From Bradyrhizobium sp. SZCCHNS1050 (GTDB lineage: Bacteria; Pseudomonadota; Alphaproteobacteria; Rhizobiales; Xanthobacteraceae): a stretch of DNA of 64,000 nt. The notes under the pieces were generated by a model. It searched no databases, was not told the DNA's origin, and was given only the letters and a program-made list of their open reading frames with translations. Location: assembly GCF_032484785.1 (NCBI RefSeq), contig NZ_JAUETR010000001.1, positions 3,971,501 to 4,035,500 of the forward strand. Direction: 5' to 3'. Shown piece after piece: positions 43,766-55,528 of the stretch (position 1 is the stretch's first letter; every line of letters starts with the position of its first letter). The position numbers and the translations under genes are program-made.

Positions 43766-45409
43766 ATGACGATGCGAACAATATGTCTGGCGACCACGGG
43801 GCTCGTTCTAGGCGCGGCCCTGACGGCAGCCCCCGGCCATGCCGCAAACCTGGATGCGAGCTCGACCGTCGATGCCGTCACCGTCTATCCGGACGGCGCG
43901 ACCGTAACCCGCATCATCTCGCTCGATCTTCCCGCCGGTGACACGACGGCGATCGCCAGGGACTTTCCGCTCGGGCTCGATGTCGCCTCGCTGCGGGTGG
44001 AGGGCGAGGCCGGGGCCAAGCTCATGATCGGCTCCGTCGATGCCAAGCCGCCGCGTGCGGTGCCGCCGGGCAACCTGCCCGAGATCGACCGGCGCATCGA
44101 GGCCTTGAAGGACGAGCGCGCCAACATCGACGGCGCGATTGCCGCGGCGCTCGCCCGCAAGAAATTCGTCGAGCGGTTTGCGGACGGATCGACCGCGGCG
44201 TTGCGGGACAAGGGCGAAGCACGCCCGATTGCGGAATGGCGCACCGCGTTCGCGGCCGTCGGCGAAGAGGTCGGCCAGGCCGATGCGACCATTCGCGAAG
44301 CCGAGCGCAAGCAGCGCGACCTGGATCGCGAGATCGCCCGCCTGCAAGCCGATCGCGCGGCTAAGCCGCCGAGCCGGCTGGAAGTCCAGGTCGAGCTGTC
44401 GGCTGCGGTCGCAACCAGGGCGACCTTGCGCGTGACCTACGTCGTCCGCAACGCCCGCTGGGTGCCGGTGTACGACGCCCGTCTCGATACCTCGGCAAAG
44501 GATCGCAAGTCCGCATTGGAGCTGGTGCGTCGTGCGGAGATTCAGCAGAGCACGGGTGAGGACTGGTCGGACGTCGCCCTCGCGGTCTCGACGGTCCGCA
44601 CCGATCGCGGCAGCAGCGCGCCGGAACTCAGGACGATGATCGCGCAATATCCGCCGACGGTGCAACTCGGGACATTGTCCGACAGGGCCATGAGGCGCGT
44701 GGCCGAACTGCCGGCACCGGCACCGGAGGCTGCAAAGCGCGCCGAGGAGCGTGAGACGACGGTCGAGATCAGCGCCTTCCAGACCGTCTTCCGCGTGCCC
44801 GGACGCGTCAGCGTCGCCGCCAATGAGGGCGCGAAGAGCCTGCGCATCTCGACGGCGACGATCACGCCGGAGCTCGTCATTCGTACGGCCCCGGTCGTCG
44901 ATCCCACCGCCTATATCGAGGCGAGCTTCGTGCTGGGCGATGACGCTCCGCTGCTGCCGGGCAAGGTCTCGATCTATCGCGACGGCATGTTCGTCGGCAC
45001 TAGCAGATTGGCGTCGGCCGGCAAGGACGAGGTCGTTCATGTCGGCTTCGGGGCCGACGACAAGGTCAAAGTCGAGCGCAGTGTCGTCAAACGGAACGAA
45101 GGTTCGGCCGGTCTGATCGTGACGACGGCGAAGATCGACGAGCGCGCCTTCAAAACCACGGTCCGCAACGCGCATGATTTCCCGATCAAGGTCGCGATCC
45201 AGGATCAACTGCCGGTCAGCGAGAACGAGGAGATCACGGTTGAGATGCTTCCCGCGACCACGCCGCCGGCCTCGACCAACGTCCGCGACCGGCGTGGTGT
45301 CGTCGAATGGGTGATCGACGCCAGACCCGGCGAGGCCAAGGATATCGCCTTCGCCTGGCGTGTGCGCTGGCCGAAGGACAAGTCGATCGTGTTGCAGCCG
45401 TCGGGCTGA
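43766..45409 (+). CDS. DUF4139 domain, mucoidy-inhibitor MuiA-family exported protein
   Basis: Predicted 547 residues. A signal peptide (ATTGLVLGAALTAAPGHAAN) is followed by the DUF4140 N-terminal domain (VDAVTVYPDGATVTRIISLDLPAGD), a coiled-coil segment (residues about 105-200; RRIEALKDERANIDG and QADATIREAERKQRDLDREIARLQ), and the DUF4139 beta-rich region (RVTYVVRNARWVPVYDARLDTSA, STGEDWSDVALAVST, HDFPIKVAIQDQLPVSENEEITVE). Fusion with MuiA-type function in mucoidy is only by family name; the role in this organism is unknown. It precedes ftsH by 130 bases on the same strand. Confidence 0.85.
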   Translation: MTMRTICLATTGLVLGAALTAAPGHAANLDASSTVDAVTVYPDGATVTRIISLDLPAGDTTAIARDFPLGLDVASLRVEGEAGAKLMIGSVDAKPPRAVPPGNLPEIDRRIEALKDERANIDGAIAAALARKKFVERFADGSTAALRDKGEARPIAEWRTAFAAVGEEVGQADATIREAERKQRDLDREIARLQADRAAKPPSRLEVQVELSAAVATRATLRVTYVVRNARWVPVYDARLDTSAKDRKSALELVRRAEIQQSTGEDWSDVALAVSTVRTDRGSSAPELRTMIAQYPPTVQLGTLSDRAMRRVAELPAPAPEAAKRAEERETTVEISAFQTVFRVPGRVSVAANEGAKSLRISTATITPELVIRTAPVVDPTAYIEASFVLGDDAPLLPGKVSIYRDGMFVGTSRLASAGKDEVVHVGFGADDKVKVERSVVKRNEGSAGLIVTTAKIDERAFKTTVRNAHDFPIKVAIQDQLPVSENEEITVEMLPATTPPASTNVRDRRGVVEWVIDARPGEAKDIAFAWRVRWPKDKSIVLQPSG

Positions 45410-45539
45410 TTGCCCGGCGTGGGATCGGCGCCGTTTGATCCATGACAAGCCGCCCGGTCCCGGCCCTGTTATGCGCGAGTGGGACCCCGTTCGATCACGT
45501 CCTGTCCGGCCGTGATCGATCTCGACCGAGAGCGCCGAC

Positions 45540-47396
<1,857 letters not shown>

Positions 47397-47513
47397 TCCG
47401 GGATTCTACGGAGGGCGTTCGCAACCGAACTCTAACCATCGCCTGATCAGTTAACCAGCGGCTCACCTTGACAGATCGAGGTCGTCGATCGGGGACCGGG
47501 CGGAGTTCGTTGC

Positions 47514-49199
47514 GTGCTGCTGAACAACCTGAAGATTGCCCCCAAGCTCGCCATCGTCGTCGGCGTGGCGATGCTGGGCCTTGCCGCGGCCGGTACGTTT
47601 GCCGGCACTCTGATGCAAAAGGAGATGGTCAATGCCCGCATCGAACAGTGCCGGGCGATCGTCGAGACCGCGCGTAACATGGCCCTCGGCCTCATCAAGG
47701 ATGTCGAAGCCGGCAAATTGACGAAGGAGGCCGCGCTCGACGAGTTCGTCAATCGCGGGAGAACGATGACCTTCGACAAGGGCACGGGCTATCTGTTCGC
47801 CTATACGATGGACGGCAATGTGGTGCTGTCCCAGGATCCGAAGCAGCGCGGCTCGAACGTGATCGATTTCGAGCTCAACGGCCGTAAGCTCGTCGTCGAG
47901 CTGCGCGACGGCGTTGCCAAGGATGGCGAAGTCACCTTGCACTACGAATACCTGCGCCCCGGCCAGGAGCAGCCGACCCGCAAGATCTCCTATGCCGTGA
48001 TGATTCCCGGTTGGAATACGTTCGTGGGCACCGGCGTCTATGTTGACGATCTCGACGCGAAGATGAAGCCGCTGAAGTGGCTGATCTGGGTGGCCTGCGC
48101 AGGCATCGCGGTCGTCGCCGGCGGGATCGCCTGGCTGATCAGCCGCAGCATCAGCGTGCCGCTCGATCGTCTCGGCGTCCGCATGCGCGAGATCGCCGAT
48201 GGCCGGCTCGAGGGCGAGATTCCCGGTGTCGGCCGCGGCGACGAGATCGGCGGGATGGCCTCCACTGTCCAGATCTTCAAGGACAACGCGCTGCGGATGC
48301 GCGAGCTCGAGCAGGCCGAGGCCGCCACCCAGCAGCGTGCGGCCGCCGAACGGACCGCGGCCATGCAGAATTTGGCCGCCGACTTCGAGCGCAGCGTCAA
48401 CGGCATCGTCCGCTCGGTGGCGTCGGCGGCCGAGGGCATGCAGCACACCGCGCAATCGATGACCTCGACCGCGAGCGATGCCAGCTCGCGCGCCTCGACC
48501 GTCAGCGCCGCCACCCAGAGCGCCAATGACAATGTCGGCACGGTCGCGGCCGCGGCCGAAGAGCTGTCGAGCTCGGTCAATGAGATTTCGCGCCAGGTCG
48601 CCCGTTCCAGCGAGATTGCGAGCAAAGCCGTGGGCGATGCGGAGCGCACCAATGCCACCGTTCAGGTGCTGTCGACCGGCGCCGAGAAGATCGGCGAGGT
48701 CGTCAAGCTGATCCACTCGATCGCGGCGCAGACCAACCTGCTGGCGCTGAACGCCACCATCGAAGCCGCGCGCGCCGGCGAGTCCGGCAAGGGCTTTGCC
48801 GTCGTCGCCTCGGAGGTGAAGGCACTCGCCAACCAGACGGCGAAGGCGACCGAGGAGATTTCGGCGCAGGTCGCGGCGATGCAGACCTCGACCCAGGATG
48901 CGGTCACCGCCATCAGCGGCATCACCCAGACCATTGCGCAGATGAGCGAGATCACCAATTCGATCTCGACCTCGATCGCCCAGCAGGGCGACGCGACGCG
49001 CGAGATCGCGCGCAACATCCAGTCGGTCGCCGCCGGCTCGAACGAGATCAGCGCGCACATCGGCGGCGTGACCAAGGCGGCGGAAGCGACAGGCATGGCT
49101 GCCGCCGAAGTGCTGTCGAGCGCACGTGAGCTCGACAGCCAGTCGAGCCTGCTGCAGCGGGCCGTCGATGGCTTCATGGCGAAGGTGCGCACGGCCTAG
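47514..49199 (+). CDS. Methyl-accepting chemotaxis protein with sCache_2 sensor domain
   Basis: Predicted 561 residues from a GTG start. TM1 is residues about 9-31 and TM2 about 190-211; between them a periplasmic single-Cache domain carries [37 protein letters not shown] and [15 protein letters not shown], the pattern that often binds small carboxylates or amino acids. HAMP follows TM2; the cytoplasmic four-helix bundle has the family hairpin [24 protein letters not shown]. It would signal through CheA/CheW, which are not in this window. Ligand unknown. The start is set by the in-frame GTG before [10 protein letters not shown]; no AUG in frame precedes TM1. Confidence 0.93.
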   Translation: MLLNNLKIAPKLAIVVGVAMLGLAAAGTFAGTLMQKEMVNARIEQCRAIVETARNMALGLIKDVEAGKLTKEAALDEFVNRGRTMTFDKGTGYLFAYTMDGNVVLSQDPKQRGSNVIDFELNGRKLVVELRDGVAKDGEVTLHYEYLRPGQEQPTRKISYAVMIPGWNTFVGTGVYVDDLDAKMKPLKWLIWVACAGIAVVAGGIAWLISRSISVPLDRLGVRMREIADGRLEGEIPGVGRGDEIGGMASTVQIFKDNALRMRELEQAEAATQQRAAAERTAAMQNLAADFERSVNGIVRSVASAAEGMQHTAQSMTSTASDASSRASTVSAATQSANDNVGTVAAAAEELSSSVNEISRQVARSSEIASKAVGDAERTNATVQVLSTGAEKIGEVVKLIHSIAAQTNLLALNATIEAARAGESGKGFAVVASEVKALANQTAKATEEISAQVAAMQTSTQDAVTAISGITQTIAQMSEITNSISTSIAQQGDATREIARNIQSVAAGSNEISAHIGGVTKAAEATGMAAAEVLSSARELDSQSSLLQRAVDGFMAKVRTA

Positions 49200-49256
49200 T
49201 CGCAGCGGTGATGGACCGGGCCTGGCCTTGAAAGCACGGCGTGAGCTTGCAGGCGC

Positions 49257-50186
49257 TCACGCGACCTTGGTGCGGCCGGTGCGGGAGGCGATGATCACGC
49301 CGGCGATGACCAGCGCGTAGCCGATCAGATGAAACGGCTTCAGCTCCTCGCCGAGCAGCAGGATCGCCAGCACCGAGCCGAACAGCGGCACCAGATGCAG
49401 AAACGGCGCGGCGCGGTTCGGCCCGATCAGGCCGATGCCGCGATTGAAGAACAGATAGGCGAGCGTCGAGGCGAACACCACGACGTAGCCGAGGGTCAGG
49501 AGCGATAACAGATCGAGCTGCAGCACGAAGCCGGACGCGTATTCCCACGCGGCCAGCGGCAGCAGCAGCAGGGCGCCCAAGGCCGTGCAGCACGAGATCA
49601 GCGACAGCTGGTGCACGGCCGGCCGCCGCGTCATGACCGCCGAGTAGATCCCGAACACCAGCAGCGCCCCGGCGAACATCAAGTCACCGCGGTTGAACTG
49701 AATGGCGGCCAATGCGCCGAGGTCTCCGCGCAGCAGAATGACCAGCACGCCGGTCAAGGATATCGCGATGCCGGCGAACTGCGCCGCCGTCAGCCTGACC
49801 CCGAACAGCACGAGCGACCATAGCGCTACGAACAGGGGGGCCGAGGATTGGATCAGCAGCCCGTTGAGCGCCTGGGTGTACTGCATCGCCCAGTAGGACA
49901 GCGCATTGTTGATGGCGAAGCCGGTCAGCGCCAGCACCAGCAGCAGCGGCCAGCTGGCCAGCAAGGTACGCCAGTCGCGTACGAGATGCGTCCGCGCGAA
50001 CGGCCACAGCATCAGGAAAGTTCCGATCCAGCGGATGCAGGACAGGGTCAGCGGCGGCACGTGCCCGGCGACATAGCGCGCCAGCACGATGTTGCCGGCC
50101 CAGAACAGCGAGGCCAGCGTCAGAAGCAGATAGGGCTGGTTGTTGAGCCAGGCCAGCGGCGAGGTCGGATGCGATGCGGTGGGCAA
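49257..50186 (-). CDS. EamA/DMT-family transporter (copy 1)
   Basis: Predicted 309 residues with ten hydrophobic spans in two EamA repeats (LLLTLASLFWAGNIVLARYVAGHVPPLTLSCIRW starts the first; FAGALLVFGIYSAVMTRR the second). DMT proteins of this type export small metabolites such as amino acids. Close relatedness to the gene at 51824 (NQPYLLLTLASLFWAGN against NQPYVLLSITALCWAGN) shows duplication. It diverges from a TetR-family gene; the perfect palindrome between them suggests it is repressed by that regulator. ATG 50186 keeps a short hydrophilic lead. Confidence 0.9.
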   Translation of the reverse strand: MPTASHPTSPLAWLNNQPYLLLTLASLFWAGNIVLARYVAGHVPPLTLSCIRWIGTFLMLWPFARTHLVRDWRTLLASWPLLLVLALTGFAINNALSYWAMQYTQALNGLLIQSSAPLFVALWSLVLFGVRLTAAQFAGIAISLTGVLVILLRGDLGALAAIQFNRGDLMFAGALLVFGIYSAVMTRRPAVHQLSLISCCTALGALLLLPLAAWEYASGFVLQLDLLSLLTLGYVVVFASTLAYLFFNRGIGLIGPNRAAPFLHLVPLFGSVLAILLLGEELKPFHLIGYALVIAGVIIASRTGRTKVA

Positions 50187-50289
50187 GGAATCGGCTTCTC
50201 TTGTTGACCGGAGCTTGTGCCCGAAATGGCGGGCGGGACAAGAGCGCCGGGCGGAAGGCCGCCATGTCGAAACACCAATGGGCCTCCTT

Positions 50290-50313
50290 TACAAAACGAA
50301 TATTCGTTTTGTA
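50290..50313. promoter_or_regulatory. Perfect 24-bp palindrome, candidate TetR operator
   Basis: TACAAAACGAAT is followed directly by its exact complement, giving 24 perfectly palindromic bases. It lies in the divergent region between the EamA gene and the TetR gene, 71 bases before the TetR start, and overlaps the AT-rich promoter zone. Length and symmetry match operators bound by TetR/AcrR dimers. Confidence 0.85.
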
Positions 50314-50383
50314 TGCTCATCGCAGACGGGAACGCCATCGAGCCGACAGCCGCAACCCTGCAACGGCTCGGCAGGAGCTGCGC

Positions 50384-50989
50384 ATGCCGAAACTCAAGCC
50401 CGAGACGATGGCCGCGCGCCGGGACGAGATCCTGCAGGCCGCCGAGGCCTGCTTTGCCCGGCAGGGATTCCATCAGACCACGATCGCCGATGTCATTGCG
50501 CAATCTGGTTTGAGCGCGGGCTGCATCTACGGCCATTTCGCCAGCAAGGAAGAGCTCATTCAGGCGATCGGCGAGCATCGCCATGCCCGTGATGCCGCCC
50601 TGTTGGCCACGGCGCGTGAGATTTCTGATCCGTTGGAAGCGTTGCGCGCCATCGCGCGCGCCTCGTTGGCAGACATGCAAAAGGAAGAGGGCCTGCGCCA
50701 CCGGCGCATCGCGCTGCAGCTCTGGGCCGAGGCGCTGCGGGACGATGATATCCGCGCGCAGGTGACGGACGGTGTGCGCAAGCCGGCCGTCTTGATCACC
50801 GAGCTGCTGCAGCGGGGCCAGCGGCTCGGCGTCATCGACCGCTCCGTTCATCCACGCAGCATGGCCCGCACGATCGTCGCGATGTTCCAGGGGTTCGTGC
50901 TGCAGCGATTGTGGGGCGAGCCGTTCTCGTCATCCGAAGCGATGGCCGCATTCGAGACGCTGCTGACGGGACTCACGGCGCGGCGATGA
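50384..50989 (+). CDS. TetR/AcrR-family transcriptional repressor
   Basis: Predicted 201 residues from ATG 50384 after CAGGAGCTGCGC. The helix-turn-helix is RRDEILQAAEACFARQGFHQTTIADVIAQSGLSAGCIYGHFASKEELIQAI (about 11-62). The C-terminal domain (about 85-200) resembles the TetR_C_6/BetI-type ligand domain (WAEALRDDDIRAQVTDG; HPRSMARTIVAMFQGFVLQRL). The perfect palindrome upstream, and the divergent exporter, support the model of an exporter repressor that is released by the exporter's substrate. It is followed by the TauE gene on the same strand, possibly in one transcript. Confidence 0.93.
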   Translation: MPKLKPETMAARRDEILQAAEACFARQGFHQTTIADVIAQSGLSAGCIYGHFASKEELIQAIGEHRHARDAALLATAREISDPLEALRAIARASLADMQKEEGLRHRRIALQLWAEALRDDDIRAQVTDGVRKPAVLITELLQRGQRLGVIDRSVHPRSMARTIVAMFQGFVLQRLWGEPFSSSEAMAAFETLLTGLTARR

Positions 50990-51030
50990 CCTGAAGCGAC
51001 TGCCTCTCCAACCGTACCGGGCGGGTCTCA

Positions 51031-51813
51031 ATGACGAGCGTTCCTGATCTCATTGCCGGTCTCGGCACCGGGCTGGTCGGCGGCTTCACTTCGGGGCTGC
51101 TCGGCGTCACTCCCGGTGGTGGGCTCGTCGTGTTCGCGGTCATGCTGCTCGGCGCCGAGCAGCACACCGCGCAAGGGCTCTCGCTGGTCGCGCAGATCCC
51201 GCCGACCAGCGCGGCCGGCATCAGGCGCTATTGGGATAGCGGCAATCGGGTGACGGCTGCGGTGTTGCTCTGGCTCGGCCTGGGATTCCTGGTCGGCGGC
51301 ATCGTCGGCGCACTGATCGCGAACTGGACGACGGCGGCGGTCCTGCAATGGGCCTATGTGATCTACCTATTCTTGCTCGATGCTCTGCTGCTGCGCAGGC
51401 GACGGGCGAAGGAGTCCGCCGAAGCAACCGGCGCCGCGCCGGATCCACATCGAGCAGCGCTCCTTGCAGTTGGCTGCGCGGCCGGCGTGTCCTCAGGCTT
51501 TCTTGGGATCGGCGGCGGGCTCGCCACGGTGGTTGGCTTGAGCGCGGTGCTGGGCATGGCACAGCACCGCGCCCAGATGATCAGCCTGGCGCTGACGCTG
51601 GTGCCCACGACGCTTCCATCCGCCTGGATCTACTGGCGGCACGGCGCCATGCCGGCCTGGCCCACGCTCGTCGCGGTGATCGTCGGCCTCGCGGTCGGCA
51701 CCGATGTCGGCGCGCGTCTCGCGAACCGCGTTCCGCCGGAACGGTTGCGCGTCCTGCTGGTGGGCTTTGTGTCGCTGATGGCCGTGTGCATGACGCTCAA
51801 GGCGCTCGGATGA
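51031..51813 (+). CDS. TauE/SafE family sulfite/organosulfur exporter (second copy)
   Basis: Predicted 260 residues with about eight spans in two repeats, each opening with the family glycine signature (GLGTGLVGGFTSGLLGVTPGGGLVVF and AAGVSSGFLGIGGGLATVVGL). It is distinct from the gene at 8442. It starts 41 bases after the TetR stop, so it is a likely part of that transcription unit. Its stop comes 10 bases before the end of the converging second EamA gene. Substrate unknown; sulfite, taurine-derived sulfur or related anions are typical of the family. Confidence 0.9.
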   Translation: MTSVPDLIAGLGTGLVGGFTSGLLGVTPGGGLVVFAVMLLGAEQHTAQGLSLVAQIPPTSAAGIRRYWDSGNRVTAAVLLWLGLGFLVGGIVGALIANWTTAAVLQWAYVIYLFLLDALLLRRRRAKESAEATGAAPDPHRAALLAVGCAAGVSSGFLGIGGGLATVVGLSAVLGMAQHRAQMISLALTLVPTTLPSAWIYWRHGAMPAWPTLVAVIVGLAVGTDVGARLANRVPPERLRVLLVGFVSLMAVCMTLKALG

Positions 51814-51823
51814 ACCGTTCGCC

Positions 51824-52753
51824 TCATGTCGCCTGCTTGCGCGAGGCCGCGTAGACGCCGCTCAGCACCAGGGCGAAGCCGATCACGTGGAAGATCTGCG
51901 GCCGCTCGCCGAGGAAGACGAACGCCATGATCGAGCCGAACACCGGCACCACGTGGAAGAACGGCGCGGCGCGGTTGGCGCCGATCAGAAGAACGCCGCG
52001 GTTGAAGCACAGATAGGCGATGGTCGAGGGAAAGATCGCGACGTAGAGCAGTGACAGCAGGTTCTGGGTGTCGAGCGCCATCACCGGGCGCGTGTTGAGC
52101 TCCCAGATCAACAGCGGGATCAGGCTCGCGGCTCCGCAGCCGAAGGTGAAGGCGACCATCGACAGGCCATGGATCTGCGGCCGCTTGATCGTCAGCACCG
52201 AATAGAAGCCGAACACCGCCATCGCGACCAGGAAGATCAGGTCGCCCTTGTTGAAGCTGATGTCGGTGAGCGCGGCCGGATGGCCGCGCGTGAGGATCAG
52301 CAGCACGCCGACCATCGACAGCACGATGCCGATGGCCTGCGCCAAAGTGAGATGCACGCGCAGCAGCAGCATCGACCAGAGCGCCACGATCAGCGGGCCG
52401 CCGGATTGCAGCAGCAGCGTGTTGAGCGCCTGGGTGTATTCGAGCGACCAGTACTGCAGCGTGTTGAAGGCGCCGATGCCGGTCACCGACAGCGCGATCA
52501 TGACGCCGAGCTTGGAGCGGATCGCCGGCCAGTCCTGGCGAAGCTGCTTCCAGGCCAGCGGCAGAATGATCAGGAACGCCAGTGACCAACGCAGGAACGA
52601 CAGGGTGACAGGCGGAATGTGCCCGGCAGCCAGCCGGCCGACGATCGCGTTGCCGGCCCAGCACAGTGCGGTGATGCTGAGCAGCACATAGGGTTGGTTG
52701 GCGATCCAGGCGCGCGCGGGCGCGGCGGACGCGGTGGGATCGGCGGCAGACAT
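51824..52753 (-). CDS. EamA/DMT-family transporter (copy 2)
   Basis: Predicted 309 residues with ten spans in two EamA repeats. Blocks shared with copy 1: ANQPYVLLSITALCWAGNAIVGRLAAGHIPPVTLSFLRW and CFNRGVLLIGANRAAPFFHVVPVFGSIMAFVFLGE. The equal length and shared motifs suggest duplication with divergence. ATG 52753 is chosen; an ATG 12 codons upstream gives an arginine-rich N-terminus. It converges with the second TauE gene. Confidence 0.9.
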   Translation of the reverse strand: MSAADPTASAAPARAWIANQPYVLLSITALCWAGNAIVGRLAAGHIPPVTLSFLRWSLAFLIILPLAWKQLRQDWPAIRSKLGVMIALSVTGIGAFNTLQYWSLEYTQALNTLLLQSGGPLIVALWSMLLLRVHLTLAQAIGIVLSMVGVLLILTRGHPAALTDISFNKGDLIFLVAMAVFGFYSVLTIKRPQIHGLSMVAFTFGCGAASLIPLLIWELNTRPVMALDTQNLLSLLYVAIFPSTIAYLCFNRGVLLIGANRAAPFFHVVPVFGSIMAFVFLGERPQIFHVIGFALVLSGVYAASRKQAT

Positions 52754-52896
52754 GCGGCGGTGTTGGCCCCGGTTCGTGCGCCGCGGCATCCGGCCCGGTC
52801 ATCCCGGCCGCTGGTCCTCCCCGGCCTCGTCGACAGACACCAATTGCAGCTGCCTATCAAGAGGGCAGATGCATCGCGACTATGCAGCGGCGCTGG

Positions 52897-55455
52897 TCAT
52901 GAACCGCGGTGGTGATGCCGCCGGTGAGTTCGCAAGGTCGTGGACTGTACGGCGACCGATTTGAGACCTTCGGCGCAGACCAGATAGGCGATAACGAGAG
53001 CCGCGATGGTGGCCAGCACGGCGATCGGCGGCACCACGAAGCCGAACCAGGCGCCGGCCGGGGTGAAGGGCACGACGAGCGCGACGGCGAGCGCGGTCAG
53101 TGACGACGCAGTCAGCATCGGATCGGCGCGGTTGCTCCATGGCCGTCCGTTGGTCCGGATGATGAAGATGACGAGGATCTGGGTCGCCATCGATTCGAGG
53201 AACCAGGCGGTCCGGAACTCGTCGGGCGTCGCATGGAACAAATAGAGCAGGGCGCCGAAAGTGAGAAAATCGAACAGCGACGACAGCGGGCCCATGATCG
53301 CGGCAAAGCGCAGCAGCCGCTTCATGTCCCAGCGCTGCGGCCGCGCGGTGGCCTGCGGACTCACACGATCGAACGGGATGCCGAGTTCGGAGAGATCATA
53401 GAGCAGGTTGTTGAGCAGGATCTGCGTCGGCAGCATCGGCAGGAAGGGCAGTATGATCGAAGCGAGCGCCATGGACAGCATGTTGCCGAAATTCGAGCTC
53501 GCGCCCATTCGCACGTATTTCAGGATGTTGGCGAAGGTGCGCCGCCCTTCCTCCACACCGTTGGCGACAACCTCGAGATCGGAGGCGAGCAGGATGATGT
53601 CGGCGGCGGATTGCGCCACGGCGGTGGCGCCGTCGACCGACAGGCCGATGTCGGCCACCTTCAGCGCCGGCGCGTCGTTGATGCCGTCACCCAGGAAGCC
53701 GACGACGTGGCCCGAGGCCTGCAGCGCCTTGACGATGCGCGATTTCTGATCGGGGGCGAGCCGGCCAAACGCGTCGGCCGAGCGCACCTGCACCGCGAGC
53801 GCGTCATCGCTGAGTTCGGCGATGTCGCTGCCGGACAGCACGCGATCCGCCCTCAGTCCGACCAGCCCGGCCAGTCGCTTGACCACGACCGGATCGTCGC
53901 CGGAAAGGATCTTCAGCGCGATGCCGGCGCGCGCAAGCTGTGCGATGGCCGCGGCTGCGGTCGGCTTGGGCGGATCGGCGAACGCGCACAGACCCTCGAA
54001 GATCAGTTCCTGCTCGTCATCGGTCTCGATCTCGCGCGGCGCGCCGGTCCAGGGCCGTGACGCGATTGCGACCGTGCGCAGGCCCTCGCGCGCCAGCGCG
54101 TGAACGCGCGCGCACATCTCGTTGCGGCCGCTGGTGTCGATCGGCGTAGTCGCGCTGCCCTGCCGTTGCTGCGTGCAGAGCTCGATCACCGCCTCTGGCG
54201 CGCCCTTCACGATCAGGATCTGATCTGCCCCGCGGATCGCCAGCACTGAGCCGAGCCGGCGCGAGAAGTCGAAGGTCTGCTGTCCGCCCAGGGTCCATCC
54301 TGCTGCCGCACGGTCCGCGCCGGCGATGAGCGCGGTGTCGAGCGAGCCCCGATCGCCGCCGAGCGCGGCAGCGATCGCGCCGAGCTCCGCGGCTCGCGGG
54401 TCGTCGCTGCCGTCGGGCGCGATGCTTCGGGCGAGCGTGATCTCTGCTGAGGTCAATGTTCCCGTCTTGTCGGTGCACAGCACCGACATCGCGCCGAGAT
54501 CATGGATCGCCGCGAGCCGCTTCACGATCACCTTGCGGTTGGCCATGCGAAGCGCGCCGCGCGACAGGGTCACGGTGGTGATCATCGGCAGCAGCTCGGG
54601 CGTCAGTCCGACGGCCAGCGCCACCGAGAACAACAGCGAGTCGAGCACATCACGGCCGAACACGACGCGCACCGCGAGCACGATCACGACCAGCGCCAGC
54701 GTCAGCCGCGCGATGACGAGGCCGAACTCGTGCAGGTCGCGCTCGAACGGCGTGCGGGCCTGCGCTTCGGCCAGCGCCGAGGCGGCAGCGCCGAACATCG
54801 TGTTCGGCCCGGTGTTGACGACGAGCGCGACGGCCTCTCCGGTCTGAGCCACGGAGCCGCGAAACAGCGCATTCGACGTGTCGTTCTCATCGCTGGGAAT
54901 ACCGGCCTGTTTCGTCACGGGATAGGGCTCTCCCGTCAGCGCCGCCTCGCCGGCAGTGAAGGCCTTGCTTTCGATGATCAGCGCATCGGCAGGAACGATG
55001 TCGCCCGCGCGGACGCGCAGGATGTCTCCGGGAACGACGGCGTCGACGTCGATCTCGCGATAGGCGCCGTCCCGCTTGACCTCGGCCTTCAGGGCCACGG
55101 AGCGGCGGAGCTCCTCGGCCGCCTTGACGGCATGCCCCTCCTGAACCGTATCGAGTCCGATCGACAGCGTGAGGATGAGGACGATGATGGCGCCGCCGAT
55201 CACGTCGCCCGTCACCATCGAGATGATGCCGGCCACCAGCAGGATCAGCGATAGCGGCTCGAGCAGGCGGCGGAGCACGGCGCGCATCGGCCCCACGACA
55301 TGCGATGGGGAGTCGGCATTCCGGCCGTAGCGTTGCAGCCGCTGCTCGGCGTCGGCTCTGCCGAGGCCGTCCAGGTCGCAGCCCAGCGCTGCGCCTGCCT
55401 GCGCAGGCGACAGGCGCCAGAACCGGTGTAGGCCGGGGGTCGTATCAGTGCTCAC
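52897..55455 (-). CDS. mgtA: Magnesium-translocating P-type ATPase (MgtA/MgtB type)
   Basis: Predicted 852 residues. P-type ATPase landmarks: TGE at 174-176, phosphorylated D329 in CTDKTGTL, the KGAPE nucleotide motif, and GDGINDAPAL of the hinge. The P-IIIB signature is the PELLPMI ion site (286-292) with LLYDLSELGIPFD further on. MgtA-type pumps bring Mg2+ into the cytoplasm. The C-terminus has an unusual basic His tail (RTHRRHHHRGS) that might bind metal. The divergent HlyD/ABC operon shares the upstream region, which holds a FixK2/FNR-like box, 74 bases before the start codon here. I saw no Mg2+-sensing leader. Confidence 0.93.
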   Translation of the reverse strand: MSTDTTPGLHRFWRLSPAQAGAALGCDLDGLGRADAEQRLQRYGRNADSPSHVVGPMRAVLRRLLEPLSLILLVAGIISMVTGDVIGGAIIVLILTLSIGLDTVQEGHAVKAAEELRRSVALKAEVKRDGAYREIDVDAVVPGDILRVRAGDIVPADALIIESKAFTAGEAALTGEPYPVTKQAGIPSDENDTSNALFRGSVAQTGEAVALVVNTGPNTMFGAAASALAEAQARTPFERDLHEFGLVIARLTLALVVIVLAVRVVFGRDVLDSLLFSVALAVGLTPELLPMITTVTLSRGALRMANRKVIVKRLAAIHDLGAMSVLCTDKTGTLTSAEITLARSIAPDGSDDPRAAELGAIAAALGGDRGSLDTALIAGADRAAAGWTLGGQQTFDFSRRLGSVLAIRGADQILIVKGAPEAVIELCTQQRQGSATTPIDTSGRNEMCARVHALAREGLRTVAIASRPWTGAPREIETDDEQELIFEGLCAFADPPKPTAAAAIAQLARAGIALKILSGDDPVVVKRLAGLVGLRADRVLSGSDIAELSDDALAVQVRSADAFGRLAPDQKSRIVKALQASGHVVGFLGDGINDAPALKVADIGLSVDGATAVAQSAADIILLASDLEVVANGVEEGRRTFANILKYVRMGASSNFGNMLSMALASIILPFLPMLPTQILLNNLLYDLSELGIPFDRVSPQATARPQRWDMKRLLRFAAIMGPLSSLFDFLTFGALLYLFHATPDEFRTAWFLESMATQILVIFIIRTNGRPWSNRADPMLTASSLTALAVALVVPFTPAGAWFGFVVPPIAVLATIAALVIAYLVCAEGLKSVAVQSTTLRTHRRHHHRGS

Positions 55456-55528
55456 ATGCGTCCGTTCATGTTCGTGGATGATTGGTAATGGTCATCATGC
55501 CTGATTTGCATGAACGATCGTCCGCCGG

